Shown: piece after piece, positions 1-11,610 of the stretch
Position numbering within the stretch: position 1 is the first letter of the stretch
How the letters are laid out: each line of letters starts with the position of its first letter
Origin: Euglena gracilis
Taxonomy: Eukaryota > Euglenida > Euglenophyceae > Euglenales
Length of the DNA stretch: 64,000 nucleotides
Reading direction: 5' to 3'
Assembly (NCBI GenBank): GCA_039621445.1
Contig: CP154957.1
Location: 31,142,399-31,206,398, forward strand
Made by a program: the position numbers and the translations under genes
Notes under the pieces: model-generated
Told to the model about the DNA's origin: nothing
Databases searched by the model: none
Seen by the model: only the letters and a program-made list of their open reading frames with translations

Positions 1-116
1 CTCCCAACTACAAAGAAATTCATTTTCGTCAACGAAACAGCAATGCTCTCTTTTGAACCAAATATTGTTGCAAAGCGTTCATTCTGAACTTAATAAAGAG
101 CTGCCAGCAAGTGGCA

Positions 117-242
117 ATGGCAACACAGCCTCATTCGGCCAAGAAGAAGGCCGTGCAAGACGAACAGAACCCCCTCCCGAACTTCCAGGGGCGACCGTCG
201 GGCCGAGCTCGCGGATCAATGGCTGGCGGAACCAAATCATGA
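117..242 (+). CDS. small basic ORF, possible first coding exon
   Basis: An ATG at 117 opens a 41-codon frame (starting MATQPHSAKKKAVQDEQ) that ends in TGA at 240-242. The segment is richer in G+C than its flanks and rich in charged and small residues, as in the unstructured N-termini of other exons here. It could be the first exon of a gene continuing into the proline-rich exon near 690 and perhaps the phosphatase at 4.1 kb. I found no convincing donor site linking them, and I recognise no domain. Confidence 0.22.
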   Translation: MATQPHSAKKKAVQDEQNPLPNFQGRPSGRARGSMAGGTKS

Positions 243-689
243 ACGCCAGCGCGCTTGGCCAGGGCAACAAAAGCAGGGTGTCCGGAGTGTTGGTGCCCCC
301 CCCCCCCATGACAACAGGAGGGGTGCAGACCCCTCACCTGCCAAGGAGGGTCCACACCGACCCCAGGAGCCAAAACCATCCTCCTCCGTCCGTCGCTTGC
401 ACTGAAAATCTGTTGCATTGCGGACAGAAAGCGGACCAAATAGTGCCATAAATCGCATTTTTTTTGCTGGATTTGGGACCAATTACTCGACCTGCGACTC
501 AATGCCGGGACGAAACAGGTTGCTCTGGCTCTGCCACTCTTTCAGTTGCCTGGTCCAAACCACCGATTCACTTCACCCTGATGCCTTCACATCACATCAA
601 CTCCACCCCACGGGGGGGTGTTTTTGAGAGTGGGTGGGTGGGTTTGGGCTGCGGCGCAACCAGGGGTGGTCTGGCACCTTGTCTGAAGG

Positions 690-935
690 GGTACCACCGG
701 GCCTGCCGCCCCGCCCTGCTCTCGGCCTCACCGCCGTGGGGACCCCGGCGGACCCGCCCCCGCCCCCGCCACCCGCCGCCCAGCCGATGCCCGCCCACCC
801 CGCGGCCGGCGGCGGCCTGGCAGGCCCCTTGGCCGGTCCGGCCGCTCCCCCGAAGCCCTCGCCGGAGGAGGGCCCGGCCGTCCAGAGCCCCGATCCCAGG
901 CGGGCAACGAAGGGTCATGGAAGAGGGGAAGCAAG
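690..935 (+). CDS. Pro/Ala-rich exon candidate, low-complexity linker
   Basis: This is a G+C-rich island between A/T-rich flanks. One plus frame reads a Pro/Ala/Gly linker (TPADPPPPPPPAAQP, then AAPPKPSPEEGPAVQSPDP). Codon and composition character match the coding exons elsewhere in the window. It may encode a disordered N-terminal region of the downstream phosphatase. A minus-strand frame is also open, so the strand is not certain, and the borders are approximate. Confidence 0.25.
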
Positions 936-1337
936 AAGGGAACTCAGGAGAGCCAACGGAGTGCAGTTCCTCCAATACCGCGCTTTGCAAAAAAGTCGCG
1001 TTGCAATCAACATATCATTTTTTTGGTCGTGTGCACATTTACCTTAAACTTGTAAATCCCCCCCCCAACACCGTTCTGCCACCCTATGGTTGATGTGGCC
1101 TATTAACAGGTTTTAGCTGTCATTGAAAGTCCCAGACAGCACCCCAACTCAGCCGAATTTTGTATGCGCATCAGTTGTGTGTTTTCTGGTGTTTTGGGGA
1201 ATCTTTTTTTACGCTTGCAAAATGGACCCTGCAATTTTGGAGTTTGTAAATTTGAGCTTAAAGAAGTTGTTCAGGAGAAAGAGATATAGCTCTCAATAGA
1301 ATGATTGAAAGGCTCATAGCAGACCTCTGTTTAGTGT

Positions 1338-1490
1338 GTATCGGCAAAAAAATTTTTGTGTATTGTGTGTATCGGCAAAAATTTTTTTGTGTATCGGTGT
1401 GTATCAGCAAAAAGATTTTGTGTATCGGTGTGTATCGGCAAAAAATAATTTGTGTATCGGTGTGTATCGGCAAAAAGAAATTGTGTATCT
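1338..1490. repeat. left TGTGTATCGG tandem array of the hAT-like element
   Basis: About five imperfect copies of a ~29-31 bp unit built from TGTGTATCGG plus an A-run (GGCAAAAAATTTT). They lie just inside the left terminal inverted repeat, with the same orientation as the right array. Confidence 0.85.
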
Positions 1491-1522
1491 TTTTTTTTTG
1501 AATTTGTGAATCGGCTTTTCGA

Positions 1523-1663
1523 AATGAAGGATTTGACAGCAAAGAGACTTTCCCATTTCTCAGCATTGATGATATGGCTCGGATGGGAATCCCCCCTGGC
1601 GTGAGGCGGTTAGTGGAAGACGCCAAGAAACAAATCAGTGCAGCTACAAGCAGTACACCTTGA
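1523..1663 (+). pseudogene. coding-like fragment inside the hAT-like element (SAM-domain-like end)
   Basis: A frame from 1523 to the TGA at 1661-1663 encodes 46 residues including FLSIDDMARMGIPPGVRRLV and EDAKKQISAAT. The pattern (Asp-Met, Met-Gly-Ile, Gly-x-Arg-Arg, then an amphipathic helix) resembles the last two helices of a SAM domain. It lies between the two tandem arrays with no start codon in frame nearby. It may be a captured exon or the remnant of an element-encoded protein. Confidence 0.4.
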
Positions 1664-1939
1664 CAGATTCTGTCTGTCATGTGTTGAACTTCTCAAAAAG
1701 AAGAAGAAAAGCAAAAATAATAAAAATTCAAAAAAGGAGAGCCGGGGTATGGACATGCGCAGATGTATCCGGGCCTCTGCATTTGCCACGTGAGGGAGTA
1801 GCGCCCCTCCCCCAACCACAACAGTAGGGTGAGATTCCCTACCACGCTTTACGGGTTGAACTGGGGCCAATGTCCACATAGCTCTGTGGCAATGGTGTCA
1901 AAAGATTAACCCGTGTTTTTTTCCCCATTTTTTGCAAGA

Positions 1940-2100
1940 ATTTTGTGTGTCGGTGTGTTTCAGCAAACAAAATTTGTGTATCGGTATGTATCGGCAAAAA
2001 ATATTTGTGCATCAGTGTGTATCGGTAAAAATTTTTTGTGTATCGGTGTGTATCGGCCAAAAAAATTTTGTGTATCGGTTTGTATCGATGATACACACTA
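1940..2100. repeat. right TGTGTATCGG tandem array of the hAT-like element
   Basis: About five copies of the same unit as at 1338-1490, in direct orientation, ending against the right terminal inverted repeat. Confidence 0.85.
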
Positions 2101-2575
2101 AACATAGGTCTGGCTCATAGAGCGGAAGTCGAACATCCCTTCTCAGAGCGAATGTACATCACCAGCTTTTGTCGTCCCTAATCCTCCAGACCAATCTGGT
2201 CAGAAAAAGTGGAGATTAGTACTGGATTCTTGGTATTTATGTTTGCAAATGAAGGATTACCCATTCCGGCCACCTCTGATAGAGGACATCATGGCCAAAC
2301 AAGCGGATAACCACTCATGTTTAATTTTCGACCCGGAGGAAGGTTTCACCAAATGCATCTGCACCACAATTCACAAACATATACCGTATTTGCAACATCC
2401 AAAGGTGAAACAAAAAAAATGTGCCAAAAATTACATGGTGTAGGTGTGGAGGGGGCATGCCAATCGACGAGATTCTGTCTTTTAAGCCATAAAATTGCCC
2501 AAAATACCTTTTTACCCCCTGGTGCAAAAATGGGGTTATTTTTGGACCTTTTCCGGTCACACTAAGCCTCGATTA

Positions 2576-2631
2576 ACCCCCCCCCCCCTCGGGGCCGACC
2601 ACCAAGCAGGATCTTATAACCCCGAGGGGGT
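2576..2631. mobile_element. 56-bp G-tract mini-element flanked by TA
   Basis: ACCC..CCTCGGGG at the left faces CCCCGAGGGGGTT at the right, with TA on both sides. It is the smallest member of the family at 26047, 50850, 56832 and 61073. The inverted arms could also form a simple hairpin. Confidence 0.45.
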
Positions 2632-2639
2632 TATAAGTG

Positions 2640-4090
2640 AATGGTCCCTATGCCCTATCTCTATAGAATAAGAGCGAAGCTTGCCACCAGGGAAAAGGGG
2701 GCCTGCCCCCCCCCCCCGCCCCTGGGTAGGAATGAAAAGTCGGAAAAATGCTTGTAGGAAAACCGCGAATTATCATCATGACTCCAGACCCTTTCCCGGA
2801 ATTTTTTATTCAGTCGCGAGCGACTGGACCCGGCTTTCCGAATCACCTCCGTTTGACACCAACTCCTCCACAGGCCTGAGTTATTCAGCCGACAAGGGGT
2901 CCAAACTGGAACAGACTGAAGGATTAGCCACACCCCTCCCCCCGTTTCGACTCTGCCATTTCGCCAGGGTGAGATTTCGGTCGAAAAATCGACCTTTCAA
3001 AAATATCTCAAAAAAAACAACGTATTTTTATTTCCGAAAGTGTCTGCCAAGCGAAATGCACCGGCGAAATGCACCCCTCCTTGGAGACCCTCTATCGCCC
3101 CCCCCCCCCATGCGCCGTTTTTGGCCGCTGCCACGCCTGGCCTGTGTTCCGGCCCGTTTTTGTGGGCCAGAACGACCATTTTGAAGTGTTTCTTTGGGCC
3201 CAAAAAAATATTTTTCAAAATATATCTCGACAAGGAAGCAAAATTGAAGGAAATGGAGACCCAAAATGAACCCATGGAATGCACTATCCAACCATATGCT
3301 CTATTTTTTTCCCAACTCCGCGTGTAGCCCAAGTTATTGCTCATTTTTGGTGCCATTTTGAGCTGTTTTGGGGGTTAAAAAACGGGATCTTCCAAAATGT
3401 TTCAGAAATGAAGCAAAATCAAAGGAAATGTCCGGAGACACAAAGGAACACCCCATCTAACGGTATTTTGATTTCCCTGTAACTCTACAGCTAGCCCAGA
3501 GTTATCTATATGGCCATTTCGCTCCAAATACTGCTCATCTGACTTGTTTCGACTTCACTGGAAATCACTGGGTACCTAAAATGAAGCCGTAGGGACCCTC
3601 TAACACCCTGTATTGGCCACCAGGGCCAGCTGTGCATCTGGCCTCTAATACATGCATGCCATTTTGGGGTCAAAAAAGTGGAAAATTTCAAAATATCCAA
3701 AAGAGTGGTGGGAACCAAGAGAAATAACTGGGACATAAAGTCAAGCTCTAGGGACCTTGCGTCAACCCCCATGGGCCCCATGGGCCACACCTGCCTCCAA
3801 ATAAGTCCATTTTAGGCATTTTTTTTTCAGTGCCAAAAATCGAAATCATCAAAATATCTCCAAATTGGTGGCCAACTCCTTGTAAAGCCATATGTATTGT
3901 TCTTTTGACCGGGCCGCCAACCATATCTCTCATTCATCTGCTGCTCCATGCCACCATCAGCTCTTGGCTCTACACAACACCTGGTTTACCAGTGTGTTAT
4001 TCCCACAATAGTGCTTTGCCATTGTGCCTTATTTGTGGGGGAGGGTGGGAGGCCACCACCTGCCTCGGTTGTACCGTGTCTGTTGGGAGG
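2640..4090. other. no recognisable gene
   Basis: A/T- and homopolymer-rich sequence with scattered TTTTGGGxxAAAAA words and phrases recurring around 2960-3850. This suggests an old degenerate repeat. The only long plus frame (2681-3184) has no domain I recognise and its codon use does not look coding. Confidence 0.6.
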
Positions 4091-7000
4091 GCGCCCTGTC
4101 TTCGTCCGCTACGGCTGCTATTCGCTGCCGGGGGAGCAGCTCGGCTTTGCCAAGGAGAACCAGGACAGCCTCTGCTTCCAGCAGGCCGGCCCTGGGTGCG
4201 TCCGTGAGTGCGTGCGTGCCAGTTTCCTGAGGACCCCGGGGCCCACCCAGTGCTTTCCACAACATGTGCGGAGGCAGCTGCCTGTATTCAAAGCAAGGCA
4301 ATTTCATTTGGCCCTCCAAGAAATGACTCATTGCGACCACCTGCAGACAATAACTTCCCACGGGGTGCACTCTCACCAGAAGCCTTTGGTTTCATTTTGC
4401 CTTGCACTCATCCATTCCATTTCATGGTTTCACAGAACTGATTCTTTAAACTGTGAAATTTGCTCAGCTTACTCAGTGAGGTGAAGAATTGTCTCTCCAA
4501 CCCTAAGTCATAAGGATTCTGCAGGCAGGAATCGGGTCCAAATGAATCAACAAAAAATATTCCAAATTTGCTAAATTCACTCATCAACAAATTGGCTTAC
4601 ATTCAAAAAAAATTACTTTCCATCCACTTTGTGAGCGTGCCCCCCATTTCACCGTGCTCTTCACCCCCCCCCCCTCCCATTGGGTGTCACAGCAACTTCG
4701 TGGCTGGGGTGCTGGATGGCCACGGCGGTGCTGGGGGGCGGGTCAGCAAGTGGGTGTCGGAGCGGCTGGCCAAGAAGATCCTACAGCAGACAAAGCTGTG
4801 CCCCGCCAACGGGCAGGTGCGCCGCGGGCTCCTCTGCCGGACCGTGCTGGGTCGCTGCGTGGTGGCGGGGATGGTTGGTCCGAGGCGGAGACCAGGGGCG
4901 CGGTGGGCTGTGACTGAAAAACTGCCCCCCCCCCCCCCGGAGAACAGCTGTTCCGTGGGGCACCAGAGCTGGTCTTATTTGGAACGTCTGCTTCCGGCCA
5001 GGCGGTGATGGATGAGGTCTTCAAGTCCATCCAGGGAGAGTTGATGAGCGACGACAGTGTGGAGAGCCAGGTGTGCACCAGTGGGGAGGCGCCAGTGGTT
5101 GCGTCTCACATCCACATCCTCTGCTGAATAGGCAAATAACAATCGCCACTGCCTCCCAACGCACCCTACTACTAGTGCTTCTGCCCATCCAAGGATGGGT
5201 ATTGGATATCGGTCCATATTGGGTTTATCGAAAATCTTGATTTATCGGGTCCCGAAAAAATATCGTGAAATATCGACTTTATTGGGGGGGGGGTAACGTG
5301 CTTTTTGTTGCTTTTTGGGCAATCTTGGGATTCTCCAAATCACAAAAATGGGGATATTGGGACGCAAAATGATCATATCGGTTTTATCGACTTTTATCGG
5401 CGGTACCGGGGTGTCAATCTATCCAAATTTATCGGGGACCCCCCCAAAAACCAATCAATACCCATCCTTGGCCCGTCCTTGGTGCACCAACCACAAGTAG
5501 CCACCCAGCCCCAGACGCAGATTTGGGTGTTTGTTTGGAGTGGTGGAAAGGCATTTGGGTCTCCCTCTGCTTCCCATGGGGATGAAGGAAAACACACAGA
5601 TGAGTGCTTTCGGACGCTTGTTTGTGGGTGAGATTGATTTGCTGCTGTTTCCCCCCAATTTGGTAATTTGCCCCAATTTTCTCCCCCCTCCCCTCCTCTC
5701 GAAGGGGAAGATCAGAAATGATCCATGTGTTTCATTTTAAAGCTTTAGCTTCGACAAGGGGTTAGTGCCACCTTCTTCCCGCAGGAAAGCGGCACCACGA
5801 CGGTGGTGTGTGTGAAGCTTGGCCTGGGCCAGGAGGGCACTGCTGGACACCACACCGGACCCCGTCTCTCAGACGGCGGCCCCATCGGTGGCCCTCCTTT
5901 GTCACGTACCCCCCAATCCTGACGCCCCCACCCCCGGGCCATGCCCCCCTGCCGGGGACCTGATGGTGGCCAACGTGGGCGACTCCCGCTGCGTCCTGGG
6001 GCGGGCGGCTGGGCCCGGCGGCCGCCTGCAGGCGGTGGAGCTCACGTCGGACCACACGCCGCACCGGTGTGGCGGCGGACCCGCGGCCCACCGCGGCCCC
6101 AACGCAGTCCGGTGCCTCCGGGGCCGGGTTTACTCCGGTTGGTTATTCTTGGTGAGACACCAAATGCCACTTGTTTGAGCCAGACCTCAGAGTGTTTCCC
6201 GGAGGCTTGAGGGGAGGTCTGGAGAGGCTCCGCGCGGAAATGGCAGCGGAACAGACTATTACTCGCCGTGTCTGTAGGGCGGACGAACTCATGCGCATCA
6301 CGCGGTGCGGGGGAGTGGTTCGACGCGGTCGGGCTGGACTGCTGGGCCCGCCGCGCGTGTACAACCCGAAGGAAGGTGGGTCCTTGCCTTCAAACAATGT
6401 ATCTATTTTTCTGCACGGCTGCAGAGTTCTCACAAAATCAGGTTCCTCCGCTCAAGCCTTCATTTGACCTTGTTGTTGCAATATAAAAGGATGAACCCTG
6501 CACATGCCGGAATTTTTGTGGTAATAAATAATTACTTCTACCCCTTCAATGAGTCCACTGCTCAATATTTCCAAATGATCCAAATTTGAAACAAAAGTCT
6601 GGTGCAAGAAGCAAGTGCGAGGAGGAAAGAATTTGAGCAATAAAATGGAACAGAAATGAATTATGCATGAATATGAAGTGTGAATTTCTAAAAGACATTT
6701 TCTTTTCGCCCGGATTCTGCCCGGCTCAAGGTGGTATGTTCCTTTGGGAGTCAGTGAAGACTGGGAAGACACGCCGTCAAATGGATGGAGGGCGACGAGT
6801 TTAACACGGGACCAGTTGGAGCAACCCCAACCACATTCCCACGTTCAAATTCTGTATTGCTGGTGACCAAACACTTCCTGGCATGGTTTCTGCCAGTTGT
6901 TTGGTGCATTGGACCCCCCCCCCCGCTGTTGTCGTCTCTCCAGGCTGCCGCTTCGGCCTCTGCCTGACGCGCTCCGTGGGTGATGCCTGTATGGCGTCGG

Positions 7001-8181
7001 CGGGGGTGGTCCCGAAGCCGGAGGTCATGGGCAGGGCCCGCCATACGGAATGGTGTGGGCCTGCTTCCCCCCCCCCACCTCCCCACGCTGTTTTGGCCGT
7101 AAATCGGCCATAACTCGGGCTTGGCAGGGAGCTACGGGGAAATGAAAATACTATTAGGTCGGGCGTTCCAAGGGCTTCAATTTAGGTCTTTGGACATTTC
7201 CTTTGATTTTGCATAATGTCCGACATATTTTGGAAACCTCGATCTTTTGACCCCAAAAACAGTACAAACCAACCAAACTACCCCCCCTTCCCGGTGCGGT
7301 GGCAGCCACTCAGTCATCCCATCCCCTCCAGCACGCCCTGGGGCCGGTACACCGGCTGGCGCCGCCAGACCGGCTGGTGCTGCTGGCCAGCGACGGGGTC
7401 TGGTCCGTGCTGACGTCCCAGGAGGTGTTCCGCAGGGCTCGCCCCCGCTGTCCCAAACCCCCGGTGTAGGGGTCGGGGGGGCAGAGTGGCGTTCCTTCCT
7501 GTGGGGGATCAGCTCGGTAGTGCACAACACAGGGCTTGAATTTTTGATTGTTCTTCTGGGGGGGGGCAGCTCATCGAAGGGAAAGCTTTATTATTGCTCA
7601 TGCCCAGTGGGCCTTGCAGTCAGAAACCCTTTGTAAGGGTTCCTCAAGGGTGGGTCTGGAAGTGCCCTGCACATTTTCCTGGAACTGTGCATCTCATGAG
7701 CCCTCCGAAATGCCCATTTGAGGGGTTTTTTCCTTGCACATTTCCTGTGCATTTTTTTTAATTTCCAGCAATTTTTATTTCTTCTGAGGATTCACAATAT
7801 GTCTTTTACTTTTTTGTAAAAAAAATCAAATTATTCTGCATTTTTCTTTACAATTACACACAATTTGCTGTTTTTCTCTCTATTTTCTTTTTTTCCTTTT
7901 GGAATTTACATATTTGTTTGTTGCACCTGTTTTTCCAGGAGAGAAGGAAAGTTGCCACTCAGGTTCTCTCTCATGGAATGGATTGTCTCCATCGCTGCAC
8001 CCTGCAGGCTATCAACATTGTGGGCCGGTTCCCCGACCCCCTGAAGGCGGCTGCCGAGCTTGTGAGCCATGCCAAGGGGGTTTGGATGAAACGCGACACA
8101 TCATATCGTGACGACATCACGACCGCCGGGCTGTTGGAGCAGCATGTGTCGCCTGGTGCCAAGGTTCAGAAGAAGGATTGA
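4091..8181 (+). CDS. PP2C-family Ser/Thr protein phosphatase, eight visible exons
   Basis: Metal-dependent (Mg/Mn) protein phosphatase of the PPM/PP2C family. Visible exons: ~4091-4195 (KENQDS), 4693-4816 (GVLDGHGG), 5002-5070, 5785-6066 (ANVGDSRCVL), 6278-6375 (DELMRI, RVYNPKEG), 6944-7023 (LTRSVGDA), 7332-7463 (VLLASDGVWSVLTSQEV) and 7939-8181 (YRDDIT, then TGA). Most junctions are GT-AG, and the phases join these motifs without gaps. All metal-ligand Asp residues of the family (DGHGG, SDG, final RDD) are present, so the enzyme looks catalytically intact. The interior of the fourth exon is not fully resolved; a 65-base mini-intron near 5806-5870 is possible. The start codon is not identified and may lie in the G+C islands before 1 kb. 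Confidence 0.88.
5189..5471. mobile_element. short inverted-repeat element with repeated TTTATCG words
   Basis: Left end CCAAGGATGGGTATTGG and right end CCAATCAATACCCATCCTTG are inverted repeats. The ~280-bp interior holds nine or ten TATCG words (TTTATCGAAA, TTTATCGGG, AAATATCG and similar). It lies in the PP2C intron between exons 3 and 4. No clear target-site duplication was seen. Confidence 0.6.
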
Positions 8182-11100
8182 AGGGGAATGCTTTTTTTGG
8201 ACACAATACCAATGCGGCCCCCTGTGTGCTGTGCAAGCTTTTGCTTTGAAAGGATCGCAGCGAACAGAGAAGAATGCTTGCAATGGTCCAAAAAGGTCCT
8301 AATTCCCCCGACCAAATAATCAAATAATGAAGCGGGGTGCCCAGTCATTAGCACCAGTTTTTTGCCTCGTTGTTTGCCTCGTTTTTTGCCTCGTTGTTTG
8401 CCTGCCCTGTTGTTTGGTCGCAAACCTTTCCCCTGTCAACCGCTGACAAAATTCTCGTCTTCAGGTTTTGGATCTCCAGGTGGACAACACACCCCAACAG
8501 TCAAACTCGAACACGTTTTTTTATAAAAATTCCAACCTTCCCTGGAATTTGCTGCAAAATGCCTCTGCCCTGTTGTGGGCCCCCCCCCGCCGTGTCACTT
8601 GGGGGGTGATCCTTTCTGCAACAGCCACCGGCCTCTAACGCCCGGAGGAGGTGACACGCAACCCACGGGGGCCGGTGGCCAGCTCTTAGGGAGGGTCCAC
8701 CCCCCCCCCCACCAGGCCCAGGCTTTCCCGTTCTGCCCTGGGCACCGGCGGACATTGTGTCGCCAGCCACAGCAGCCGGTGGGGGGGGGGGGCGTCTGGG
8801 CCAGCCCTGCGCCGCCAGCCGCCGTCATCGTTTTCGGCCATTGACGCCCCCGTTGGACTCGCCTTTATGCCCCCCCCCCGCACCCCCCACCGCCGTGCCC
8901 TCTCCATCCCCTCGGTCCCCTCCCCCCTCCCCCCAGGGGTGCTGTGCTGTACATACCGCGGCCTCTGCCCACTGGCCCCAGCAGCCCTGCGGCCCAACCC
9001 TCAGCCCCGCGCCGGGGGGCCTCCCCCTCGGCGGGCTGCGGACCACAGTGCCGTGGTCCCGCCGTGCCGTTGGGGGGTTGTTGGTGGGTGGGCGAGGAGG
9101 GGTGGCGCTGCAGGGTGGGCTGAGGTCCAGCACTTGGGAGGGGCGGGCGGTGAACTGCGGGGCCCTCCCACCGCACTGTGGAACCGGCTTGTCCATCCAG
9201 CAGACACCCACAGGCAGCCTGCGGCTCCCATGTGCCTCGAAAGCTCTGCCGGTTTGTTCTCGTCAAGAGTCCCCTCAAATGCATCCCAAATGCCACCAGG
9301 ATACCCTGCGGGTGGGTTGGTGCATGAACACCAAAAGTATGGAAGCAGATATTTTTTTTGAGTTTGACGACGCGGGGGGGGGGGGGGGGGGGGGTGGCCC
9401 ACCCCCCTCACCCCAACCTTGAGGGGGGTTTTTCTCTATGTTTGGTAGAAAGGCCCGATTTTTTTTACCCCAAAATTGACCCCACAGAGTGGGCCTCCCA
9501 AGCCCTTCTCCTCTGGGGTGGGTGGGTCCAGACCCCCAGGCCATAAAAAACCTCTGTCTGGAAGGTCACAATGAATTCATCTTCCCTATGACCTTCATGC
9601 CAGACATACACGAAGCGTCACGTATACTCAAAGATGCTCAGATAGGGGCTTCCCTAAATCTGGTGAAGGGTCGGACCATTCAATTAACTTAGCATTGGTC
9701 ACCCACCGTCACATCCATCGATATCGTAATTATGTTTGCAGTCGTGCTGCGAGCTCCGAGAATCCCTACCGCAAATCCCTCTCATGGTGCCTGGCTGTGA
9801 TGTTTCCAAGGGCCCATCTGCCCCTCTGTCTAGTGCATTCAGCCCACCTCGTACGTCTCCCTCTAACCCATGTAAATCATTCGCATGGTGCGTATATGCT
9901 GCACTCTCCCACTCTTTTGTGCTCCATCCTATCTGAAGTTGTTGGTCAGGACAGGCGTGGAACGCCAAAGACCGAAGACCGGGATAATTGTTTTTTTTTT
10001 TTTTTGTATCCACTGCACACATAACTCAACTGCGGCGAAGTCCCACCTATAATAGTTGCTGAATGGTTTCAATTGCATCCTCCAAAGCAATCATCCTCCA
10101 ATTTATGTTTGTCTTGCTCAGAATTTATTTATGGTGAGATCTGTGCACCTGACCATATTAAATCCATCCAAACCAAGCTTCTTTTTGCCTAATTGGAATT
10201 GAAACAAGTCTAAATTTGTACTGCTGGGAATGACAGGGATTGGTGATGGTGCTTCATGAAATGGGGGGATCTGCAGCCTGGGACTTCTATTTGGATCAAC
10301 CTTTTGCACTGACAGACACCTTGGGTGACGAAATGGAACTGGGGATCCCCATTCATCTCGCCCAGCATGCATTCATTGATTTGCCCATCTGTCTGTCTAT
10401 TGAGAATGAGTCCTGCTGCACCCAGAAACTAGGGGTCATTGGCAATCAATCAATCATTGGCAGTAGGTCATTGGATTGGGCTTTTCAGACCCTTGTGGAG
10501 AGGGTTGCCCACCCACCCACCCACCTACCCAGCCCAACACAGGACCCCCCCAGGAGGGGAGGGTATTGGAGCAAGAACCCCTCAAGCCCCCCTTTTTCCA
10601 TCACTCTTAGCTTTAGGTATTTTGGGCCAATAATTTTCAACAAAAAACCTTAAAAAAAAACGCTCCATTATCCAGTCATTTTGGTCATTTTTTTCAAAAA
10701 AGAGTTCGATGTTTGTGCCGAAACTTTTGGCTCAACTCCAGCTTTACCCCACACCCATCCACTTACCAGGGGGCCTTGTGGCCATCCCCCCCCCCCCCCG
10801 TTGGGGAGGACGACCCCTGGGTCGCATCTGCCATCCCAGTTGGTGGGATTTGGCCCAAGTTGGCTGAAGCTCAGCTGTGAGAGGGACGGACAGGTATGCC
10901 CTGGGCCACAGTGGCACGCTGGCACTGGAACATGCCTGCCTCAACATGGGGTCTGTGAGAATTGGGTGGTCCCAGCCCTCCGAGTAGTTCCATCTGTGCA
11001 AGTCCGTGGATCTTTGGGTGGGTTTTGGTGGGTGGGGGGACTGCAATGCTTGAGCCACACGAGGCCTGCAAGGATGGTAAGGAACAGGGAAAAATCAAAT

Positions 11101-11610
11101 ATTGTGATGCAGTTTGACAGGTAGGAGGAGGGCAATCAAATCAGACCAGGGAGAGGGATATTGATTAATGATTTCAAAGAACAGGAACGTAACGTTGGAG
11201 GTGGGCTCAGATGTCGAGTGACATTTTTATTTTTGCTGTGGACGTTGAGATGCAATAGCACATAGGGATTCAGCCTGACATCATTCCTCCTGCTGGAGAA
11301 GAATGGAGGTCAAACAAGACACAACAGCGTTGATTGCTCGATTTTAAATTTCTCCTTTGAATTTCCATAAAGTGGTTGTCTGATGTTTCCCACTCCAGCC
11401 AGGATGGCCGGGGGCCATACCAACACCCAGGCGCTGACTATGCCCAACATGGCTTGAATGGCGTCGTGGGGCCTAAAATGGACAATTTTCGGGGCTTGTA
11501 TGCGTTCTGGACCATGGCCCCGGCCATTGAGCCGGAGGGGGGATGGCCATGGGCCCCCAGTCCTCCACCCATCACGCTGTCATCCACCACCCGTCACCCC
11601 CTCGTTGCAG
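8182..11610. other. intergenic; G+C-rich patch 8.6-9.25 kb, no assigned gene
   Basis: Just after the phosphatase lie short GTTTGCCTCGTT tandem copies (8360-8405). The 8.6-9.25 kb patch is G+C- and homopolymer-rich and open in several frames on both strands, with no recognisable protein. Poly-G (9376-9394) and C-rich repeats (9400-9545, 10490-10580) resemble sequence at 16.27 and 61.5 kb. The remainder shows no gene. Confidence 0.5.

Larger units (their letters stand above)
1320..2112. mobile_element. hAT-like non-autonomous DNA element, 8-bp TSD
   Basis: The element starts CAGACCTCTGTTTAG and ends with the inverted counterpart; the terminal inverted repeats match at 22 of 23 positions. It is flanked on both sides by GCTCATAG (1312-1319 and 2113-2120), a perfect 8-bp target-site duplication. 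An 8-bp duplication and a CAG-starting terminus are typical of the hAT superfamily (family knowledge). The interior holds two arrays of a TGTGTATCGG-based tandem repeat and a short coding-like segment. No transposase is visible. The insertion interrupts a Ty3-like reverse transcriptase. Confidence 0.8.
1262..2420 (+). pseudogene. Ty3-like reverse transcriptase fragment, split by the hAT-like insertion
   Basis: Downstream of the insertion one frame reads SPAFVVPN, then KKWRLVLD and DYPFRPPLIEDIMAKQA, then FDPEEGF; a neighbouring frame continues FHQMHLHHNSQTYTVFAT. These are the finger and palm motifs of Ty3/gypsy-type reverse transcriptase (SPVVLV, KWRLVxDYRxLN, YPLPxIxD, FDLxxGFHQ, YTAFxT). 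The coding-like sequence just upstream of 1312 joins in frame when the element and one copy of GCTCATAG are ignored. A frameshift lies near 2335. No polymerase YxDD box, RNase H, integrase or LTR was seen. Confidence 0.72.

Noticed and set aside
8757-9422. 221-codon plus frame and overlapping minus frames in G+C-rich DNA
   Set aside because: Open in many frames because of composition; no motif, no consistent splice signals.
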